From Streptomyces sp. SA15 (lineage in GTDB: Bacteria; Actinomycetota; Actinomycetes; Streptomycetales; Streptomycetaceae): DNA of 36,029 nucleotides. Positions 32,423 through 36,029 of this stretch are shown here, piece after piece. Position numbers and translations under genes: made by a program. The DNA lies in the NCBI RefSeq assembly GCF_002291145.1, contig NZ_NTGE01000168.1, positions 1 through 36,029 on the forward strand, in the 5' to 3' direction. The notes under the pieces were generated by a model. It did not search any database, was not told the DNA's origin, and was given only the letters and a program-made list of their open reading frames with translations. The first letter of the stretch is position 1, and each line of letters begins with the position of its first letter.

Positions 32423-33316
32423 ATGGCGCACACCGACCACCAGACCATGCGACGCGTCCTGCGCCGCGAAATCGCCGGCACGATCGGCCTGCTGACCGAC
32501 GAACACGACTTCCGAGCGATGCGGCGCTACCGCACGTTCACCTTCGACGACCATACGACCTACCTCCGACAAGTCGAAGATCTCCTCAGGACACGCGCCT
32601 CCCAAGGCAGCCACACCACGGTCGCTCTCTTCGACCCGGAGGAATACGCCGAGTTCTGTGCGGACGCCGGCCTCGACCCCGACATCCCGTCGAGCCGCAC
32701 ACGCTTCACGGCCGAGCTCGCGACCACCGGCCCGGCCATCCCCTACGAAGGCCAGCCTCTGGCCGACCTCGTACCGGCCCTCGTCGACGAAGCGGTCCGA
32801 CAGGCCACCTGGGAATACGCGAGCACGCTGCTCGCCCGCCTCGGTTCATGTGCTTCCTGCGGGGAGGACATCGGCCGCGCGGCCTTCGTCCGCGCCTCCC
32901 ACGTCCTCGTCCGCATCCTCGAGACGGCCCAGCCGGGCGACCGACACCTCGTCTGCAGCGTCACCGGTACGCCGGAAACACTCGTCGCCGTTCTCCACGC
33001 CCACGAGGACACCGACGGAGCCACCCAACTCGACGAGGCCGAAGCCCTCGAATTCACCACCGTCCTGGCCCTCGCCCTCGGTACCCAGAGCCCGGGCGGA
33101 CTGGTGATGCGCACCAGCACCCCCGGCAACCCCGACCGCATCTACGGCTGGCGCCTGCGCGGCGAGTGCCTCGAACCCCTCACGGCCGGAGAAGTCTTCG
33201 ACGCCTACTGCACCGACGTCGAATCCGGTGACCTCATCTCGCCCGAATCGGACGTCGACTACTGCGCGCCGCCCGACATCGCAGACGAGGGACAGACGCC
33301 CGGGCACCACCACTGA
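32423..33316 (+). CDS. Conserved hypothetical protein, 297 aa
   Basis: The ATG at 32423 follows a strong GGGGGAAAC. The soluble, acidic protein begins MAHTDHQTMRRVLRREIAGTIGLLTDEHDFRAMRRYRTFTFDDHTTYLRQVEDLLRTR. It contains one CxxC (CASCGED, near the middle) and a histidine-rich end (GHHH). No domain is recognised. The central part (RHLVCSVTGTPETLVAVLHAHEDTDGATQLDEAEALEFTTVLALALG) looks like an alpha/beta domain. Genes of this type next to ptsI seem familiar from Streptomyces chromosomes, but I cannot assign a role. It ends at a strong hairpin shared with convergent ptsI. Confidence 0.75.
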   Translation: MAHTDHQTMRRVLRREIAGTIGLLTDEHDFRAMRRYRTFTFDDHTTYLRQVEDLLRTRASQGSHTTVALFDPEEYAEFCADAGLDPDIPSSRTRFTAELATTGPAIPYEGQPLADLVPALVDEAVRQATWEYASTLLARLGSCASCGEDIGRAAFVRASHVLVRILETAQPGDRHLVCSVTGTPETLVAVLHAHEDTDGATQLDEAEALEFTTVLALALGTQSPGGLVMRTSTPGNPDRIYGWRLRGECLEPLTAGEVFDAYCTDVESGDLISPESDVDYCAPPDIADEGQTPGHHH

Positions 33317-33323
33317 ACACCAA

Positions 33324-33354
33324 AGGGGCGCTCCACCCAGCGCGGAGCGCCCCT
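33324..33354. terminator. Strong bidirectional terminator hairpin
   Basis: AGGGGCGCTCC (33324-33334) pairs perfectly with GGAGCGCCCCT (33344-33354) around a 9-base loop. It sits eight bases after the hypothetical gene's stop and 30 bases beyond the ptsI stop on the other strand, so it can end both convergent transcripts. Confidence 0.85.
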
Positions 33355-33384
33355 CACCGAAGGCCGACAGCAGGCCCGGCCCGC

Positions 33385-35055
33385 CTACTCGCCCGACAGC
33401 ACCGCCTGGGCCGCGCTGCGCGCCTCCTCGGCACTGTCCGCCGCCCGCGCGGCCGCCGCGGCCCGCTCACACTGCGCCAGCGTGTACTTCGCCAGCGTCG
33501 CCCGGACATAAGGAAGCGAAGCCGCACCCATGGAAAGCGAGGTGACACCGAGACCGGTCAGCACACACGCGAGCAGCGGGTCGGAAGCGGCCTCACCGCA
33601 CACACCACAGCTCTTGCCCTCGGCCTTCGCCGCCTCGGCGGACAGCGCGACCAGGTCGAGCAGCGCGGGCTGCCACGGATCCTGCAGACGGGATACCGCA
33701 CCCACCTGACGGTCCGCGGCGAAGGTGTACTGCGCGAGGTCGTTGGTCCCCAGTGACAGGAACTCGACCTCCTGCAGGATCGACCGCGCCCGCAGCGCGG
33801 CCGACGGAATCTCCACCATCGCGCCGAACTTCGCCTGCAACCCCGCCTCACGGCACGCGTCCGCGAACGCCTTGGCATCGGCGCGGTCCGCCACCATCGG
33901 GGCCATCACCTCCAGGTAGACCGGCAGTCCATCGGCGGCCTTCGCCAGCGCCGTCAGCTGCGTACGCAGCACCTCGGGGTGGTCGAGCAGCGTCCGCAGA
34001 CCACGCACGCCCAGCGCCGGATTCGGTTCGTCGGCCGGCGTGAGGAAGTCCAACGGCTTGTCCGCACCCGCGTCCAGCACACGCACGACGACGCGGCCCT
34101 CGGGGAACGCTTCGAGAACCTGCCGGTAGGCCTCGACCTGCTTCTCCTCCGAAGGAGCGTTCTTGCTGTCGTCGAGGAAGAGGAACTCGGTACGGAAAAG
34201 CCCCACACCCTCAGCCCCGGCCTCGACGGCAGCCGGCACGTCGGCCGGACCACCGACATTGGCCAGCAGCGGCACCTTGTGACCGTCGGAGGTGGCCCCC
34301 GGACCGGTCGAAGCGGCCAGCGCTGCCTTGCGCTCGGCGGCCTCGGCCTCCAGCCGCGCCTTCCTCTCGTCGCTGGGATTCACGAAGATCTCGCCCGTGC
34401 TCCCGTCCACGGCGATCATCGTGCCCTCGGCGATCTCACCCGCGCCGGGCAGCGCCACCACAGCCGGAACACCGAGCGCCCGCGCCAGAATCGCGCTGTG
34501 GCTGGTCGGCCCGCCCTCCTCGGTGACGAAACCGAGGACCAGAGCCGGGTCCAGCAGCGCCGTGTCGGCAGGTGCGAGGTCACGCGCAATAAGGACGTAC
34601 GGCTCGTCGCTGTCCGGAACACCCGGCATCGGCACTCCGAGCAACCGGGCGACGATACGATTCCGCACGTCATCCAGGTCGGCCACCCGACCCGCGAGGT
34701 ACTCACCCGCGCCGGCCAGCAGAGCCCGGTAGGCGGCGAAAGCGTCGTACACCGCCCGCTCGGCCGTACTTCCGACCGCGATACGCCGCTCCACGTCAGC
34801 CATCAGCTCGGGATCCTGAGCCATCATGGCCTGCGCTTCGAGCACCGCCTGGGCTTCGCCCCCCGCCAGATTGCCGCGCGCCATCAGGTCGGCCGCCACA
34901 GCTTCCACGGCCTTGCGGGCGCGCCCCTGTTCACGCTCCGCGTCCTCCGCCGGAATCTGCTTGGCAGGCGGTTCGAGCACCGCCGTTCCCATGTGCCGAA
35001 CCTCGCCGATGGCCACACCGTGGCTCACGCCGACGCCTCGCAGAGTTGTCTCCAT
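33385..35055 (-). CDS. ptsI: PTS enzyme I (phosphoenolpyruvate-protein phosphotransferase)
   Basis: The 556-residue protein is full length for enzyme I. The phosphorylated histidine is H186 in GGPTSHSAILARALGVPAVV. The PEP-binding barrel includes GVGLFRTEFLFLD, KPLDFLTPADEPNPALGVRGLR and FLSLGTNDLAQYTFAADR, with the C-terminal Cys in SCGVCGEAASDP. It transfers phosphate from PEP to HPr in the cytoplasm, the first step of all PTS sugar uptake, in Streptomyces notably N-acetylglucosamine and fructose. It lies 79 bases downstream of crr on the same strand, so the pair is probably one operon under the DasR-like site upstream of crr. Confidence 0.97.
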   Translation of the reverse strand: METTLRGVGVSHGVAIGEVRHMGTAVLEPPAKQIPAEDAEREQGRARKAVEAVAADLMARGNLAGGEAQAVLEAQAMMAQDPELMADVERRIAVGSTAERAVYDAFAAYRALLAGAGEYLAGRVADLDDVRNRIVARLLGVPMPGVPDSDEPYVLIARDLAPADTALLDPALVLGFVTEEGGPTSHSAILARALGVPAVVALPGAGEIAEGTMIAVDGSTGEIFVNPSDERKARLEAEAAERKAALAASTGPGATSDGHKVPLLANVGGPADVPAAVEAGAEGVGLFRTEFLFLDDSKNAPSEEKQVEAYRQVLEAFPEGRVVVRVLDAGADKPLDFLTPADEPNPALGVRGLRTLLDHPEVLRTQLTALAKAADGLPVYLEVMAPMVADRADAKAFADACREAGLQAKFGAMVEIPSAALRARSILQEVEFLSLGTNDLAQYTFAADRQVGAVSRLQDPWQPALLDLVALSAEAAKAEGKSCGVCGEAASDPLLACVLTGLGVTSLSMGAASLPYVRATLAKYTLAQCERAAAAARAADSAEEARSAAQAVLSGE

Positions 35056-35134
35056 CTCACCCGTCTCCGATAGTGCGGCGGGTCCCGCCGCCGCGATGGT
35101 TGTCCCTACTTACCGTCATGCGACGGCGCCGATG

Positions 35135-35584
35135 TCACTTCCAGAGGAAGAGACTGTCGCCTGCTTTAACATCGCCGTCCTCACGGAACTCGGCGAGCGC
35201 CTCGGCCGTGGCCTCCAGCGCCACGACCGGGCAGACCGGAGATTTGCCGGCGGCCTCGACCGCGGCCGGGTTCCAGCGCACCACGCTCTGACCGCGCGTG
35301 ACGTTGTCGCCCTTGTTCACGAGCAGCTCGAAGCCCTCACCGTTGAGCTGCACCGTGTCGATGCCGAGGTGGACGAGTACGCCGTGTCCTTGCTCGTCGA
35401 CGACGACGAAAGCGTGTGGGTGCAGCGAGACGATGACTCCGTCCACGGGCGCGACAGCCTCGGAAGGCTCACGTACGGGGTCGATGGCCGTGCCCGGGCC
35501 GACCATGGCCCCGGAGAAGACCGGATCCGGCACGGCTGCCAGTCCGATGACGCGTCCGGCAAGAGGGGACGTCACGGTGGTCAT
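35135..35584 (-). CDS. crr: PTS glucose-type EIIA component
   Basis: The 149-residue protein is a stand-alone EIIA of the glucose/GlcNAc family. H72 in HGVLVHLGIDTVQLNGEGFE is the phosphorylation site and H57 (LHPHAFVV) the neighbouring pocket histidine. It ends with the usual VKAGDSLFLWK. It passes phosphate from HPr to an EIIB/EIIC permease, in Streptomyces the GlcNAc system. In established S. coelicolor work crr and ptsI belong to the DasR regulon. GGGAGG lies seven bases before the ATG. Confidence 0.96.
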   Translation of the reverse strand: MTTVTSPLAGRVIGLAAVPDPVFSGAMVGPGTAIDPVREPSEAVAPVDGVIVSLHPHAFVVVDEQGHGVLVHLGIDTVQLNGEGFELLVNKGDNVTRGQSVVRWNPAAVEAAGKSPVCPVVALEATAEALAEFREDGDVKAGDSLFLWK

Positions 35585-35724
35585 GGGAAGCCTCCCAGGG
35601 GTGGAGATTCAGAGGAGCGCCGTTGGACCTGTCCAGGACGGCGCGCTGTTGAGCAGGGTATGTCAGAGGAAGATCCGGTTCCGCATGAGAGCCCTCTCTT
35701 AGAGGTCTAGACCATACCTCCAAT
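35585..35724. promoter_or_regulatory. crr promoter region, divergent from the rrn promoter
   Basis: These 140 bases hold the crr promoter and the DasR-like palindrome. On the minus strand a TACCCT -10-like element lies near 35655-35660, and a TTGGAG element overlaps the flank of the palindrome. Neither gives a clear consensus pair. The region also abuts the rRNA promoter, so both divergent transcripts share it. Confidence 0.5.
35703..35714. promoter_or_regulatory. DasR-responsive element (dre) upstream of crr
   Basis: The perfect 10-bp palindrome GGTCTAGACC (35704-35713), flanked as AGGTCTAGACCA, matches the core of the DasR site (TGGTCTAGACCA) with one flanking mismatch. DasR is the GntR-family repressor relieved by glucosamine-6-phosphate. 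The site is about 125 bases upstream of the crr start and about 15 bases upstream of the divergent rrn promoter -35. Confidence 0.75.
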
Positions 35725-35728
35725 CGAT

Positions 35729-35758
35729 TTGCGCCTGCTCTTCGGCCCCGTGTACAGT
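35729..35758 (+). promoter_or_regulatory. rRNA operon promoter
   Basis: TTGCGC (35729-35734), an 18-base spacer and TACAGT (35753-35758) form a good vegetative (HrdB-type) promoter pointing toward the rrn leader. A second -10-like TAGAGT at 35891-35896, inside a repeated AGAGTCGGAAA motif, may belong to another of the several tandem promoters typical of Streptomyces rrn operons. Confidence 0.65.
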
Positions 35759-35764
35759 CGTACT

Positions 35765-36029
35765 CCTGCTTGGGGATGAGCGACGCAACCTGGCGTCCTT
35801 GCCCGGCAGCACCCAACTTGTCAGATCCTATCTCGGGGTCGCCTTCTGCATGCCCGCAGGACGGTGGCCAGAGAGTCGGAAAAACACTGATAGAGTCGGA
35901 AACGCAAGACCGAAGGGAAGCGCCCGGAGGAAAGCCGCGAGAGAGTCTCTCGGGTGAGTACAAAGGAAGCGTCCGTTCCTTGAGAACTCAACAGCGTGCC
36001 AAAAGTCAACGCCAGATATGTTGATACCC
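35765..36029 (+). promoter_or_regulatory. Leader of a ribosomal RNA operon (16S begins beyond the window)
   Basis: The last 265 bases read as the conserved Streptomyces pre-16S leader. Features include AGAGTCGGAAA repeated near 35873-35883 and 35891-35901, CCGAAGGGAAGCGCCCGGAGG, an inverted repeat CGAGAGAGTCTCTCG (35938-35952), and the AT-rich tract from TTGAGAACTCAACAGCGTGC to the window end, which I recognise from upstream of 16S genes. These elements direct antitermination and RNase III processing of the precursor. No protein is encoded here. The mature 16S 5' end should lie within a few hundred bases to the right. Confidence 0.8.

Noticed and set aside
35770..36024. Short open frames over the right-hand end
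   Set aside because: The sequence is the conserved promoter/leader of an rRNA operon; the frames lack ribosome sites and have no protein-like composition.
1..36029. CRISPR arrays, tRNA genes, insertion sequences or prophage genes
   Set aside because: No regularly spaced repeats, cloverleaf sequences, transposase or phage-type proteins were seen anywhere in the window.

Overview
The window is high-GC actinobacterial chromosome, almost certainly Streptomyces. The evidence is strong third-position GC bias, a cvn 'conservon' (CvnA-B-C-D) signalling cluster, a crr-ptsI pair with a DasR-type palindrome, GTG and TTG starts, and a right edge that reads as the promoter/leader of a Streptomyces rRNA operon. 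The gene order acetoacetyl-CoA synthetase / hypothetical / ptsI / crr agrees with my memory of the S. coelicolor core chromosome; this was not checked by alignment.

Layout. (1) 1-1700: the C-terminal part of an SMC/Rad50-like ATPase whose start lies outside the window. (2) 1704-6548: a small catabolic island with an intact APC permease (3134-4702) and an intact Rieske ferredoxin (5366-5689). Both are paired with wrecked oxidoreductase genes: a GMC/choline-dehydrogenase-like gene with a missing N-terminus and at least four frame changes, and a ferredoxin reductase that lost most of its FAD domain. (3) 6575-7270: a small membrane protein. (4) 7691-15664: a conservon, cvnA-cvnB-cvnC-[1209-codon hydantoinase/5-oxoprolinase]-cvnD, all on one strand with tiny gaps or overlaps. 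The enzyme gene sits between cvnC and cvnD. (5) 15751-18089: glpF-glpK for glycerol uptake and phosphorylation, convergent with cvnD. (6) 18467-21579: a divergent WYL regulator / DinB pair, both carrying apparent single-base frameshifts, then an AlkZ-like winged-helix protein. (7) 21580-22380: no intact gene, only what looks like a degraded minus-strand reading frame. (8) 22381-25816: an EAL-CBS-GGDEF protein with degenerate catalytic motifs, then a thiolase/DUF35 operon behind a perfect 7-3-7 inverted repeat. (9) 25968-27360: a secreted VanX-type D-Ala-D-Ala dipeptidase and a probably leaderless NUDIX hydrolase. (10) 27363-33316: GH31 glycosidase, divergent acetoacetyl-CoA synthetase, and a conserved hypothetical protein ending at a strong hairpin. 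(11) 33385-36029: ptsI and crr (general PTS enzymes), a DasR-like site, and the divergent rrn promoter/leader.

Two arrangements stand out. First, a metabolic amidohydrolase is wired into a G-protein-like signalling operon. Second, a GlcNAc-responsive DasR-type site lies in the short gap shared by the PTS genes and an rRNA operon, about 15 bp upstream of a good rrn promoter -35.

The frame disruptions are a mixture. Single-base changes in WYL, DinB and part of the GMC gene could be sequencing errors. The missing FAD domains of the GMC and ferredoxin-reductase genes cannot be explained that way and look like real decay. No tRNA, CRISPR array, insertion sequence or prophage was seen.
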